Shown here: in pieces, positions 34,301 to 42,714 of the stretch
Layout: every line of letters begins with the position of its first letter
Numbering within the stretch: position 1 is the stretch's first letter
Origin: Mucilaginibacter sp. OK098
GTDB taxonomy: Bacteria; Bacteroidota; Bacteroidia; Sphingobacteriales; Sphingobacteriaceae
DNA length: 64,000 bases
NCBI RefSeq assembly: GCF_900142915.1
Contig: NZ_FRCM01000010.1
Span: 1 to 64,000 of the forward strand
Direction of reading: 5' to 3'
Made by a program: the position numbers and the translations under genes
Notes under the pieces: generated by a model
Databases searched by the model: none
What the model was told of the DNA's origin: nothing
What the model saw: the letters and a program-made list of their open reading frames with translations, nothing else

Positions 34301-35815
34301 TAAGGTCGGGTTTAGGTCTACACTCCCGCTACCGTTAAGCTTAATTTTTTTATCGTTGATGGATAGTTTGCCGGTCGCTAATTTTTTAGCAAAGCTGCCA
34401 TTTAAGGCAACATTGTGGTAATTATATCCCTTAAAAGCCAGTTCACTTATTTTAGCATCAACGTTTTCATTTAAAGTTTTAAGGTCATCGCCGCTGCCTT
34501 TAACATTGGCAATCATGGTAATGCGGCCCAGGTCTTGTTCATCAAGCAATTCGCCCAGGTCAAATGCATAGGTATCCAGCTTGCCGCTATAGGCAGGTAC
34601 ACCAGCTTTATTTATTTTCAGGTTGATATCAGAATCAAACCGGCCGAGTTTGGTCTTAAATGTGCCATAGGCTACAAAATCGTTCTGCAGGCCGGTAAAC
34701 CGCCCCGAAAAGTTGACATTCCCGAATTTAGAAATAATGTCAGGCACTTTGGCATTATGCTGTCCGGTAAAGTTACTGTACAGGTAATCAAGATCTGCTT
34801 TGTTAGTTGCTATCTGGTCAAAGTTTAATTCCAGGAAGGTGTTGTTCCAATCGGGAAGACCTTTTAGGTTAAAATCACCTTTTATATAAGTTGCTTTTGC
34901 ACCGGTAATGGTAAGATTTTTGGCCCTGAGATTATTTACATAGCCCTTGATCCGGCCATCCAAACCGAGGTCGAATTTTACATTTTCCAAACCGGTTGTA
35001 AAATATGCTATATCGGTTGATGAGACCTTTGACGATTTAAAGTCGCCATCCATATAAACCTTATCTTCAATATGTGAGCCCACATCATCAAAGGATTTAA
35101 ACTTCATCCTGAAATAATTTTTAATGCTTGAATGATTGGTTAACACAAACAGGTTTTGCGCCAGGATCTGGTTGGTATCAATAGTGGCATCTGCATTAAA
35201 TTTTTTGAGATAAAAGCCGCTTTTCTCGCGAAGGGTAAGGTTGGTTACATTGCCTTTAAAAAGATGGTTGGTGATGTCCATGTTTTTTATAACGACGCTA
35301 AAATGTTTTACATCCAGGTCATCAAAGTTTATCCCTTTTACAAGGGTATCAACCAGCAAGTTTTTAAAACGGAAATGAAAGTTGTTGATGGCGACTTTTT
35401 CAAACACTACCTGCCAGGGCTTGCTTTTTGTTGTATCAGTGGGGCCGCTTAGCGAGTCAATTATAAATTGAAGATTTGATGTGCTGTCTTTTTGCTTTTT
35501 AAGATAGGCCGATCCATTATTCAGCTGGATCAGCTTAAAATCAATTACCCGGTTGTAAAGGCTGCTGAACAATGAAAAATCGCTTAGATCAACCTCTAAT
35601 TTTGGCGTGCTTAATAAAGTGTCTTTTTTCTTATCCAGTACATAAAATCCTTCAAGTACCACCGATGAAAAAGGTTTAATATAAAGGCTCTGGATGCCAA
35701 CCGTTGTATTTAATTTTTCAGACAGATAGCCTGTCGCTTTTTTTGCTGCCCAGGTTTGTACGGGCTTGTATTGGAACACCAGCAACAGGATGCTGAATAT
35801 CAATAGAATAACCAA
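31370..35815 (-). CDS. TamB-like translocation and assembly module protein
   Basis: About 1,481 residues. An N-terminal membrane anchor (LLIFSILLLVFQYKPVQTWA) is followed by long beta-rich repeats, then the C-terminal DUF490/TamB domain (AGEAVSEFAFNKLNSFI and LNLDLNIRSFNDLGVSYRFK-like segments). TamB spans the periplasm and helps insert outer-membrane proteins and move lipids. The start is unclear: TTG 35815 lies inside the anchor. Upstream codons in frame (VIKKALKIALSIV) read like the true N-terminus, but no ATG precedes them before a stop. It diverges from tsaD, its frequent neighbour in Bacteroidota. Confidence 0.82.
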   Translation of the reverse strand: MVILLIFSILLLVFQYKPVQTWAAKKATGYLSEKLNTTVGIQSLYIKPFSSVVLEGFYVLDKKKDTLLSTPKLEVDLSDFSLFSSLYNRVIDFKLIQLNNGSAYLKKQKDSTSNLQFIIDSLSGPTDTTKSKPWQVVFEKVAINNFHFRFKNLLVDTLVKGINFDDLDVKHFSVVIKNMDITNHLFKGNVTNLTLREKSGFYLKKFNADATIDTNQILAQNLFVLTNHSSIKNYFRMKFKSFDDVGSHIEDKVYMDGDFKSSKVSSTDIAYFTTGLENVKFDLGLDGRIKGYVNNLRAKNLTITGAKATYIKGDFNLKGLPDWNNTFLELNFDQIATNKADLDYLYSNFTGQHNAKVPDIISKFGNVNFSGRFTGLQNDFVAYGTFKTKLGRFDSDINLKINKAGVPAYSGKLDTYAFDLGELLDEQDLGRITMIANVKGSGDDLKTLNENVDAKISELAFKGYNYHNVALNGSFAKKLATGKLSINDKKIKLNGSGSVDLNPTLPLYSFSANVDNAKLHDLKLLDDTITFTSQVKANFSGNSLSNLAGEASLQKIRIVDPRNNYVIDSLAISATGKGNQRAINLKSDVADGYIKGSFDLATLPSYFKTIVKKYIPSLKTDITPPKAQDFAFNLTLKNIDPLIAIFVPDLKIPDQGTFVGEFNSEKKTATLNAYVKTIQYGKTVFHDFIIDEGTNADYLGLNLSLSKVNITDSLFIKNITVTNFLKNDSLNFNVKLSDKDAVNQLDLYGLVNFGRDTTAKLHILPSDVILEHQNWKILEKVRVKFLDGKTQVQGFELSNGQQKVKIDGFISDNPADKLKLTFQKFSMATLNQLTKSAGIQLKGSLNGDVNFTSIMNSPGIDAKLGIDSLVMNKTLVGDVGISSTLGNDRKQADVKINIKNRGLETVNLAGVYQIGHGTEDNLDFDVNMNQTEAIIFEPLIKDLVSNIKGTVSSNLKLTGPVSKPKLNGNIILNNTGVTVNYLKTPYTITDTVDVVNTVVKINNMTLRDAKNGTGSVTGTIDMNDLANPDIEVVVDAKNLMALNTNFKDNHLYYGTAYSTGRFSFNGPVDNMKINIKANTEAGTIFNIPLNTSMTVGDYDFIKFVSHNDTTKAAPKTLAFNGVTLNFDLTIDEKTVVKITTDYGVLEGSGQAKDLKLNINSLGDFEMFGDFLITSGKFEFTAKNFISKNFTVNQGGTIRWTGNPSNASINLNAIYEVRTDIQPLYQAAGSQSPKGRSLELVQAELILTKTLLQPTIDFDFNFPLDPSIKDDLSTYLSDNNNRSQQALSIIVRRNFSNGANNNLTNQVLGTAGEAVSEFAFNKLNSFISQSNIKNLDLNIRSFNDLGVSYRFKNRLILTGSLFNSTSGSSDLFNNNTSLFNSNFSQLTKDFEAQYLIRKDGNLSARYSYRVLNSTTLNTLQDQLGVQYVNGIGLVYQRDFDTFGEFIRNIFRSQNRKQPVKPSPIPPTTQTPATIAKPDDEDQ

Positions 35816-36037
35816 TACTATACTTAACGCTATTTTGAGTGCTTTTTTAATAACTTTGCCTTTTAATTGGTGCGTTAGCGAATTAGTGAATTAGTGACTG
35901 ATGTATGTTTAATAGTTGGTTTAACATACACAACACAATATGGTTTAATAATCATAACAATTTTTAGTTTGTATGGTGATCATTCATTTTAAATTCACTA
36001 AATCAGTAATTCACTAATTCAATAATTGATTAAATAC

Positions 36038-37039
36038 ATGCCAGTAATATTAGGAATCGAATCTTCATGTGATGAAACCTCTGCATCTGTTTGTGTTGAT
36101 GGTGAGATACTAAGCAATGTTATTGCCAATCAAACCATACACGAAGCATACGGAGGCGTTGTCCCTGAGCTTGCCTCAAGGGTTCATCAGCAAAATATTG
36201 TTCCTGCCGTTCAACAAGCACTGTTAAACGCAAAAGTAAGTAAAAATGCGGTGGATGCCGTAGCTTTTACACGCGGCCCCGGACTTTTAGGCTCGCTGCT
36301 GGTTGGCGTATCATTTGCAAAGGCTTTTGCTTTGGCAAAAAACATCCCGCTTATTGATATAAACCACATGCAGGCGCATGTACTGGCACATTTTATCGGC
36401 GATAATAAACCATCGTTCCCGTTTTTATGTTTAACGGTATCTGGCGGACATACCCAAATAGTTTTGGTGAAAGACTATTTTGATATGGAAGTGATAGGCC
36501 AAACACTTGATGATGCCGCCGGCGAGGCGATGGATAAAACCAGCAAGATTTTAGGCTTGCCTTACCCGGGTGGTCCGTTGATTGATAAATATGCACGCCT
36601 TGGTAATCCTGATGCCTATAAATTCCCTGAACCCCAGATTCCCGGCTATAACTTTAGTTTTAGCGGGTTAAAAACATCTATCCTTTATTTTATCAGGGAT
36701 AATGTTGCGGCTAATCCCGATTTTATACAGCAAAATTTAAATGATATTTGTGCATCAGTTGAAAAACGGATAGCTACCATCCTGTTAAATAAGCTAAGCA
36801 AGGCTGCGCAGGCTTATGGCATAAAAGATATTGCTTTGGCAGGAGGCGTATCGGCCAATACAGGTTTAAGGCAGGGCTTACTTGCTTTGGGCGAAAAAAA
36901 TGGCTGGCGCTGTTTTATCCCCAAACTGGAGTATTGTACTGATAACGCCGCTATGATAGCCATAGCCGGATATTATAAATTTTTAAAAGGCGAATTTGTA
37001 GGGCAGGAAGTAACGCCGCTGGCAAGGATGCCAATGTAG
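36038..37039 (+). CDS. tsaD: tRNA N6-adenosine threonylcarbamoyltransferase
   Basis: The 333-residue enzyme completes t6A at position 37 of ANN-reading tRNAs, with TsaB and TsaE. Motifs: ILGIESSCDETSASV at the N-terminus, iron-binding His in INHMQAHVLAH, GGHTQIV, and LAGGVSANTGLR near the end. ATG 36038 (MPVILGIESS) is the start; an upstream TTG is not needed. The 140 bp upstream contain short direct repeats of attcactaattc-type sequence shared with the TamB-like gene's leader. Confidence 0.94.
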   Translation: MPVILGIESSCDETSASVCVDGEILSNVIANQTIHEAYGGVVPELASRVHQQNIVPAVQQALLNAKVSKNAVDAVAFTRGPGLLGSLLVGVSFAKAFALAKNIPLIDINHMQAHVLAHFIGDNKPSFPFLCLTVSGGHTQIVLVKDYFDMEVIGQTLDDAAGEAMDKTSKILGLPYPGGPLIDKYARLGNPDAYKFPEPQIPGYNFSFSGLKTSILYFIRDNVAANPDFIQQNLNDICASVEKRIATILLNKLSKAAQAYGIKDIALAGGVSANTGLRQGLLALGEKNGWRCFIPKLEYCTDNAAMIAIAGYYKFLKGEFVGQEVTPLARMPM

Positions 37040-37170
37040 CTTATAGTTGATGGTTCGTAGTTCATGGTAGCTGCAGCGAATGATAGTTATACGGTGAATT
37101 TTAAAATACAAAACCCTCAACTCCGGCTATGAACCATGAACCATGAACTATTAACCATGAACTAAAAGAA

Positions 37171-37341
37171 ATGAACATTCCATCACTTATATTCTGGGCG
37201 GTTTTTGTACTGCCGTTTGTTGCGTTTTTAATATGGCTTATGCGGCAGGACAAGCGTAAAGGCAAAACAGGCCTTATAGTTTTAGCTATTATGGTTGTAG
37301 GCTGTATTGCTTATATGTATTGGAAAACCAAAGGGCAATAA
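37171..37341 (+). CDS. Small two-helix membrane protein
   Basis: A 56-residue ATG frame too short for common ORF cutoffs: MNIPSLIFWAVFVLPFVAFL then a basic loop (MRQDKRKGKTG) and a second helix (LIVLAIMVVGCIAYMYWK). The hydrophobic-basic-hydrophobic pattern and codon use look genuine. It is followed at once by a strong terminator. Function unknown. Bases 37040-37170 upstream carry repeated ccatgaacc/ggttcatgg stretches. Confidence 0.65.
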   Translation: MNIPSLIFWAVFVLPFVAFLIWLMRQDKRKGKTGLIVLAIMVVGCIAYMYWKTKGQ

Positions 37342-37373
37342 AAAAGGTGCGTTTTACTAAAACGCACCTTTTT
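37341..37373. terminator. Bidirectional intrinsic terminator
   Basis: Hairpin aaaaaggtgcgtttt / aaaacgcacctttt with a short loop, flanked by A and T runs. It separates the small membrane gene from the convergent peptide gene at 37391-37600 and could serve both. Confidence 0.85.
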
Positions 37374-37390
37374 ACATGACTTAACAAAAA

Positions 37391-37600
37391 TCAGGCACAA
37401 TACAGGAAAGATCCGTGACCTGCCGCCATGCAATAAGCAGGTGCGCAACCAATTGGTTGCTGGCCGTTAGGAAACGGATTAGTAGTAGAAGAACAATAGG
37501 TTTGTTGTAAAGTACCCCCGGTAATTTGTTTTAATTCCTTTTTCGTTAACTCATTCATCAGGCTTAGTTTGCCTGAAGGTTTAGGTTGCTTTTTCATCAT
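37391..37600 (-). CDS. RiPP-type precursor peptide with double-glycine leader
   Basis: The 69-residue peptide has a leader KLSLMNELTKKELKQITGG ending at GG (residues 28-29), like GG-type natural product precursors of Bacteroidota. The 40-residue core is rich in Ser, Thr, Gly and Cys, with cysteines at core positions 7, 23, 28 and 39 and no charged residues apart from one His. Start is ATG 37600 or 37597. It lies 73 bp downstream of a glycosyltransferase-like gene on the same strand. No C39 transporter or lanthipeptide synthetase is nearby. Confidence 0.72.
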   Translation of the reverse strand: MMKKQPKPSGKLSLMNELTKKELKQITGGTLQQTYCSSTTNPFPNGQQPIGCAPAYCMAAGHGSFLYCA

Positions 37601-37673
37601 GTATTAAGTTTATAATTGGTTAATTAAATGTATGCAGATATTTATTAATATACAAATGTTATTTAACCAATAG

Positions 37674-39323
37674 CTAAGAATTAATTTTAACGGAACCTGC
37701 ATATAACATCCCCTTAATTGTATTTATAATCAATTGTTTAAATGATAAATAGTTTTCCTCTATTTCTTCTGAGGAAAAATATTGTTTCATTTCAGGTAAT
37801 ATATCACCAATAGTAAAGGGCTCTTTAATAGTATCAAAAATAATCATGTCCAGCTCATCTAAATAGTATTCCTTAACATTATGCTGTAATTCATCTGGCA
37901 ATAGCAATACAGGCTGAGCAGACTTCGCCTCGCTAAAATTTCTTTCTATAAGTGCATGAACCTGTTCTTTGTAATCAAGTTTCCAGTGCCATTTTGTCTT
38001 GAGCAATTTATAGTGTTCGGGCCTGTTTATTTTGATTTTCAGCAGCTCAGTTTCCGGCAATGAAAATATTTCCTGGATCTGTTTATAGGATTTAATCCCC
38101 TCCTTATAAAGCTTTGTTACGGCAGCCTGGTTGGCATATAGTTTTTTTAATAAAGAATTGGTTGTTGATTCCAGCCTGAATATTTCCAGTAAGCAATCGC
38201 GTTCCGGATTATGAGGCAGCAATAGTTTTGCCTGTTTTATAAATTCGTTTCGGCTTATGTTGGGTTTAAGGCCTGAAAGTTTATTAAGCGGATATTTTTT
38301 ATTTAAATAATCTATAGCGGCATTTGTGCGATCAAATAATGGTTCAGCTTTTTTTACCGCTCCTGGTTTTTCTGCTGCCAACGAGGGCAACCGATCCAGC
38401 TTAAGTAAAGGAGAAACGTATATGGCCGACCGCATATTTGCACCTCCCGACCGCAACATATTAATTATCCGGTAATAGTATTCAGGATAATCGCTCCTTA
38501 GTTTTTTTGCAACATGATCACATACGTGCGGGTATTTTTTAAAGCCGCCAACAGGGTGTACCATTTGCACATGCGGATAGTCTTCAAATTTAATATAATC
38601 CTTAAATAGAGGGTTATCAACCATTTTTCCATAGTAACTAATGGGAATCTTTGCTACGGCTGCAAGCTGACAAAAAAGGTATTGTTCAAAAATAAAGTTC
38701 AGGCTGCCGGTATTTACCTTAGTAAGGCCGGCTTTGTTTTCGTCAATAAATTTAAAAGCCTGTTCACAATAGGTTTTAAAAAAAATCAGATCGCTTCCAC
38801 CCAGTAAACCAGCGTTGCTGCCATAAAGATCTTTATGCTCATAGTTTGCTTTTAACAGTGGTGATGGGATGTAAGTAAATTGTTCGTTTATCCCGTTTAA
38901 TGTACTCAGATAAAATTCCAGGTTTTTATCAAGATTCTGGGCTGCCAGGCGCGAACTAAGAAATGCTTCATCCGGCTTTTGCCAGATAAAAACATCCCCA
39001 TCCAAGTGAAGAAAAGGTTCTGTTTGAATACTATAGGTGTAAATTTTGGCCAGCGCCCATAAGGCAGGATGGTAATGATCAAGTGTTCCCTCTAATTCAG
39101 TAGATACAGTTGAATAAGGTAACTGCAGCCGGTCAATTAAAATCTCTTTTCCTTTTAAATCGGTTACCAGGTTAACTTCTCCAAAAATAGCTTTGGCCTG
39201 CAAACAGCTTAATGCCCAGCTCATCCAATGATACTCGCATGAGAGCCATCCGGCTTTCATGCTTACCAGGTTTTCAGTATTTGTGTTGGATGGGCCGGTC
39301 CAAAAGGTTTGAAGGATTCTCAT
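37674..39323 (-). CDS. DUF6734-like glycosyltransferase with PqqD-like tail
   Basis: The 549-residue protein begins ILQTFWTGPS and has a DxD-type motif FLHLDGDVFIW (residues 104-114), typical of nucleotide-sugar glycosyltransferases and of the DUF6734 family. Residues about 490-545 (IIFDTIKEPFTIGDILPEMK, then a helical IINTIKGMLYAG) resemble the winged-helix RiPP recognition element of the PqqD type. It precedes a GG-leader peptide gene, so it may glycosylate or otherwise process that peptide. The start, ATG 39323, is clear. The RRE match is my reading of the pattern, not a search. Confidence 0.65.
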   Translation of the reverse strand: MRILQTFWTGPSNTNTENLVSMKAGWLSCEYHWMSWALSCLQAKAIFGEVNLVTDLKGKEILIDRLQLPYSTVSTELEGTLDHYHPALWALAKIYTYSIQTEPFLHLDGDVFIWQKPDEAFLSSRLAAQNLDKNLEFYLSTLNGINEQFTYIPSPLLKANYEHKDLYGSNAGLLGGSDLIFFKTYCEQAFKFIDENKAGLTKVNTGSLNFIFEQYLFCQLAAVAKIPISYYGKMVDNPLFKDYIKFEDYPHVQMVHPVGGFKKYPHVCDHVAKKLRSDYPEYYYRIINMLRSGGANMRSAIYVSPLLKLDRLPSLAAEKPGAVKKAEPLFDRTNAAIDYLNKKYPLNKLSGLKPNISRNEFIKQAKLLLPHNPERDCLLEIFRLESTTNSLLKKLYANQAAVTKLYKEGIKSYKQIQEIFSLPETELLKIKINRPEHYKLLKTKWHWKLDYKEQVHALIERNFSEAKSAQPVLLLPDELQHNVKEYYLDELDMIIFDTIKEPFTIGDILPEMKQYFSSEEIEENYLSFKQLIINTIKGMLYAGSVKINS

Positions 39324-39514
39324 AACACGATTAAAGGATTATATGGATTGACAGGATTTAGGGTTTATTAACTGACAAGATAAGATTTTTAACACGATTT
39401 AAAGATTATATAGATTTACAGGATAGGATTGATTTAGGGTTATTTGAATAACAAGATAAGCTAATTTTTAATGTGCTTTTAATCCTGTCAATCTATATAA
39501 TCCTTTAATCGTGT
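39324..39514. repeat. Intergenic inverted repeat around tRNA-like 'aggattatat' motif
   Basis: Left arm aacacgattaaaggattata and right arm tataatcctttaatcgtgt are inverted copies about 190 bp apart; a second, direct copy of the left arm starts near 39392. It makes up most of the 305-bp gap between the glycosyltransferase-like gene and the M28 peptidase gene. I see no gene or clear promoter in the gap. Confidence 0.6.
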
Positions 39515-39628
39515 CTAATTGGGTTATTCCATCAATTGTGTTACAATTAGCTATAAACTTGCAGGGAATACGCATAGTTAATAACTTGTGCGCTATTATT
39601 AACTGGTATAATTAATCTTATCATAGCA

Positions 39629-41263
39629 ATGATCAGAATTTGCAAAACGCTGTTATCTATTTTATTTATATCCCTGGTGCGAACAGGTTTTGCACAGCAA
39701 ATTAAAGTAAGCCCAGAGGTTGAGCAGGCGTTAAACAAAGTTGATACTGCACAATTTAAGGCTGATATTGCTTACCTGGCCGATGATAAGCTAAAAGGTC
39801 GCGGCCCCGGTACCGAAGGGTACCAGATGGCTGTTGATTACGTGGTGAGCCGTTTAAAAAGCCTTGGCGTTAAGCCCGCGGGCGAAAATAATACCTGGCT
39901 GCAGGAAGTGAAACTGCGCAAAGCCACAACCGGCACTATTAACGTTTCTTTAAGCGGACAGGCCAACCCCGAACTGTTGAAACCATGGGTTGATTATGCT
40001 ATACTGCCCAATCCTTCAAAACCGGATGTTAGCCTGGGTGCGCCGCTTGCTTTTGCCGGCTATGGCACAAGCGAACCCTCATTAAATTATGATGATTATG
40101 CCGGGATTGACGTAAAAGGCAAAGTAGTACTGGTAATGCGCGGTGCTCCTGACAAATTCTCGTCATCGGTAATGTCGCATACCATGAATCCTACTACTAT
40201 ACTGAAAACTGCTGCGGAGCATGGCGCTGTTGGGGTTATCATCTGCTCAGCAGATTCAACCTCGCGACTGAGCGGTGCTAAGGGTGGAATGTATAGTGTA
40301 ATAGGAAAAGATGGTTCGGTGGTTATTTCAAGGACTTATTATTCTGACCAGGTTAAATTACTTGGCCTTTTTAACTATAAAACGTTTAACGGCCTGGTAC
40401 AGCTGGCTGGTAAAACTATCCCGGCATTACTGGCGCAGCTAAAGGGCGGTCAGCCGGCTTCATTTACGATAAACGCTAATGTTAAGATCTCTTATACATC
40501 TACCTACCAGGATATTTTAAGCTATAATGTGATTGGTAAAATTGAGGGGAGCGACCCTAAGTTGAAGCATGAGTATGTTGTGCATAGTGCACATTTAGAT
40601 CACCTGGGCATAGGTAAACCAGTTGAAGGCGACTCTATTTATAATGGTGCACATGATAATGCATCGGGTGTGGCCAGCGTATTGGCTATAGCGGGTATTT
40701 ATAAAGATCTAAAACAAAAGCCAAAGCGTTCCATCCTTACCGTGTTGCTAACCGGCGAGGAACTGGGCGACCTGGGCTCGGGCTATTTTGCTGCCCACCC
40801 TACTGTACCGGTTAAAAGTATAGTGGCCGATGTAAATACGGATATGCCTACTATTATTGCCCCGTTGCTTTCAGTAACAGCTTTAGGAGCCGAACATTCG
40901 TCGTTGGCCAAACAGGTTGATGAGGCCGCCGGGTACCTTGGACTTGGCGTGGAGCCTGATCCCGAGCCAAAGCAGGTGCGTTTTGTACGCAGCGATCAAT
41001 ACAGCTTTGTGGTAAACGGGATCCCCGCTCTGCATATAAAGTATGGGAGCAAAACAGCCGACGGTAAAAATAACCTGAATGAGTTTGTAGCTAAATGGCG
41101 CGCAAAATATTACCATAAACCGCAGGATGATATAAACGGGATCTTTGATTTTTCCGCCGGAAAAAAATACGCGCAGCTTAATTTTCTGATTGGTTACCTG
41201 GTAGCTCAGGACAATGAAAGACCAACATGGAATGCGGGCGATATATTTGCGGTTAGAGATTAG
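39629..41263 (+). CDS. Secreted M28-family aminopeptidase
   Basis: The 544-residue protein has a signal peptide (LSILFISLVRTGFAQQ), a PA-like lid domain (about 90-300) and the M28 catalytic core: HSAHLDHLGIG with zinc His and the following Asp, HDNASGVASVLAI, and LTGEELGDLGSGYF with the Glu pair. M28 enzymes remove N-terminal amino acids with two zinc ions. The protein probably acts in the periplasm or is lipid-free and exported. It is a single gene, 86 bp before thrC. Confidence 0.88.
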   Translation: MIRICKTLLSILFISLVRTGFAQQIKVSPEVEQALNKVDTAQFKADIAYLADDKLKGRGPGTEGYQMAVDYVVSRLKSLGVKPAGENNTWLQEVKLRKATTGTINVSLSGQANPELLKPWVDYAILPNPSKPDVSLGAPLAFAGYGTSEPSLNYDDYAGIDVKGKVVLVMRGAPDKFSSSVMSHTMNPTTILKTAAEHGAVGVIICSADSTSRLSGAKGGMYSVIGKDGSVVISRTYYSDQVKLLGLFNYKTFNGLVQLAGKTIPALLAQLKGGQPASFTINANVKISYTSTYQDILSYNVIGKIEGSDPKLKHEYVVHSAHLDHLGIGKPVEGDSIYNGAHDNASGVASVLAIAGIYKDLKQKPKRSILTVLLTGEELGDLGSGYFAAHPTVPVKSIVADVNTDMPTIIAPLLSVTALGAEHSSLAKQVDEAAGYLGLGVEPDPEPKQVRFVRSDQYSFVVNGIPALHIKYGSKTADGKNNLNEFVAKWRAKYYHKPQDDINGIFDFSAGKKYAQLNFLIGYLVAQDNERPTWNAGDIFAVRD

Positions 41264-41349
41264 CGACCAGAGGTTAGAGATCAGGAAGAATTATTGAACA
41301 ATCAAAAGTTAAGGCAACGAATTCAACGTTTTACAGGTATAAATAAATA

Positions 41350-42543
41350 ATGATAAGTGATATTGATACGGAAACAGGTTCCCTTATAACAAACTTAACG
41401 TGCCCCGAGTGCGGTGCCATACATAGTGCTGCGGTTATAAATACAGTTTGCGTAAATGAAGCATGCAGATCAACCTTGTTTGCGAAATACAATTTGAGCA
41501 GGAGCATAAACAAGTCAATTCTGGCGGGTCGTCCGGCTACTATGTGGCGTTATAAGGAGTTTTTACCGGTTATTGAAGAAAAAAATATTGTTACACTGGG
41601 CGAAGGCTTTACCCCAATAATACCTATTGAAAACCTCAGGCAATTTATAGGCGATAATGAGGTTTTCTGGAAGGATGAATCAGGCAATCCTACGGGTTCA
41701 TTTAAGGCGAGGGGTATAAGCGCAGCAGTATCCAAAGCAAAAGAGTTAGGGATTGATACAATTGCCACGCCAACAGCGGGTAATGCAGGCGGTGCCCTGG
41801 CAGCTTATGCTGCCAGAGCCGCCATTAGGGCTATTGTTTATATGCCCAAACAAACCCCGAAAGTTTTTAAGGATGAATGCCGTTTATACGGTGCAGAACT
41901 GGTTGAAATAGACGGCAACATCAGCGATTGCGGCAGGCTGGTAAATGAGCTGGCCCTTGTACACGGCTGGTTCCAGGTATCAACCTTAAAAGAGCCATAC
42001 CGCCTTGAAGGTAAGAAAACCATGGGTTATGAAATTGCGGAACAGTTTAACTGGCAACTACCTGACGTGATACTTTATCCTACCGGGGGCGGTACCGGCC
42101 TGATAGGCATGTGGAAGGCTTTTGATGAGCTGGAACGATTAGGCTGGATAGGCAGCAAACGCCCGCGCATGGTTGCCGTACAATCACAAAGCTGTGATGG
42201 GATTGTGAAAGCTTTTAATGCAGGCCACCATGTTTCAGAATTTGCAGACGGTGGCTTTACTATAGCCAACGGCCTGCGTGTACCAAAGCCTTATGCAGAT
42301 AAAGTGATATTGCGTGTGCTGCGCGAAACCAATGGCGCAGCAATTACCATAAGCGATGAAGAAATGGGCAGCGCCCTAAAAGAGATAGCCCGCAACGAAG
42401 GCATGCTGATAGCCCCCGAAGGCGCAGCATTATGGCAAGCCTTTAAAAAGCTGAAAGCCACTAACTGGATAAAGCCCGGAGAAAAGGTGCTGATGATAAA
42501 TACAGGGAGCGGGTATAAGTATTTGGAGAATATTGAACTATGA
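41350..42543 (+). CDS. thrC: Threonine synthase
   Basis: The 397-residue enzyme makes threonine from phosphohomoserine with pyridoxal phosphate. An N-terminal zinc-ribbon-like site (C18, C21, C34, C39) is typical of the archaeal/Bacteroidota class. The PLP lysine lies in NPTGSFKARG (K119), and the glycine loop is TPTAGNAGGALAAYA. No attenuator or riboswitch is visible in the 86 bp upstream. Confidence 0.92.
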   Translation: MISDIDTETGSLITNLTCPECGAIHSAAVINTVCVNEACRSTLFAKYNLSRSINKSILAGRPATMWRYKEFLPVIEEKNIVTLGEGFTPIIPIENLRQFIGDNEVFWKDESGNPTGSFKARGISAAVSKAKELGIDTIATPTAGNAGGALAAYAARAAIRAIVYMPKQTPKVFKDECRLYGAELVEIDGNISDCGRLVNELALVHGWFQVSTLKEPYRLEGKKTMGYEIAEQFNWQLPDVILYPTGGGTGLIGMWKAFDELERLGWIGSKRPRMVAVQSQSCDGIVKAFNAGHHVSEFADGGFTIANGLRVPKPYADKVILRVLRETNGAAITISDEEMGSALKEIARNEGMLIAPEGAALWQAFKKLKATNWIKPGEKVLMINTGSGYKYLENIEL

Positions 42544-42547
42544 TTTT

Positions 42548-42640
42548 TAGGATGGAAGGATTTTAGGATTACCTGTCTATTGAGAATGACAGGTAGATTA
42601 GCTTCTTCCTAAATCCTAAAAATCCTTTCATCCTATAAAT
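42548..42640. repeat. Intergenic hairpin repeat
   Basis: The arms aggatggaaggattttaggatt and aaatcctaaaaatcctttcatcct are near-perfect inverted copies either side of a shorter hairpin (cctgtctattgagaatgacagg). It lies between the convergent thrC and M1 peptidase genes. Confidence 0.65.
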
Positions 42641-42645
42641 CTTAG

Positions 42646-42685
42646 TCAAAAAAATCCGCTAACCACATTAAAGCGATTAGCGGAT
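42646..42685 (-). terminator. Terminator of the M1 peptidase gene
   Basis: On the minus strand the hairpin arms atccgctaa and ttagcggat (42654-42685) are followed by a T-run (plus-strand a-run at 42648-42654). It lies 30 bp past the stop at 42715. Confidence 0.8.
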
Positions 42686-42714
42686 CTTGTAAACAGGCCT
42701 GGTTTGAAATTATC

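Noticed and set aside
37391..37600. Precursor of a lanthipeptide
   Set aside because: No LanB, LanC or LanM gene is near; the glycosyltransferase-like neighbour is the only modification candidate.
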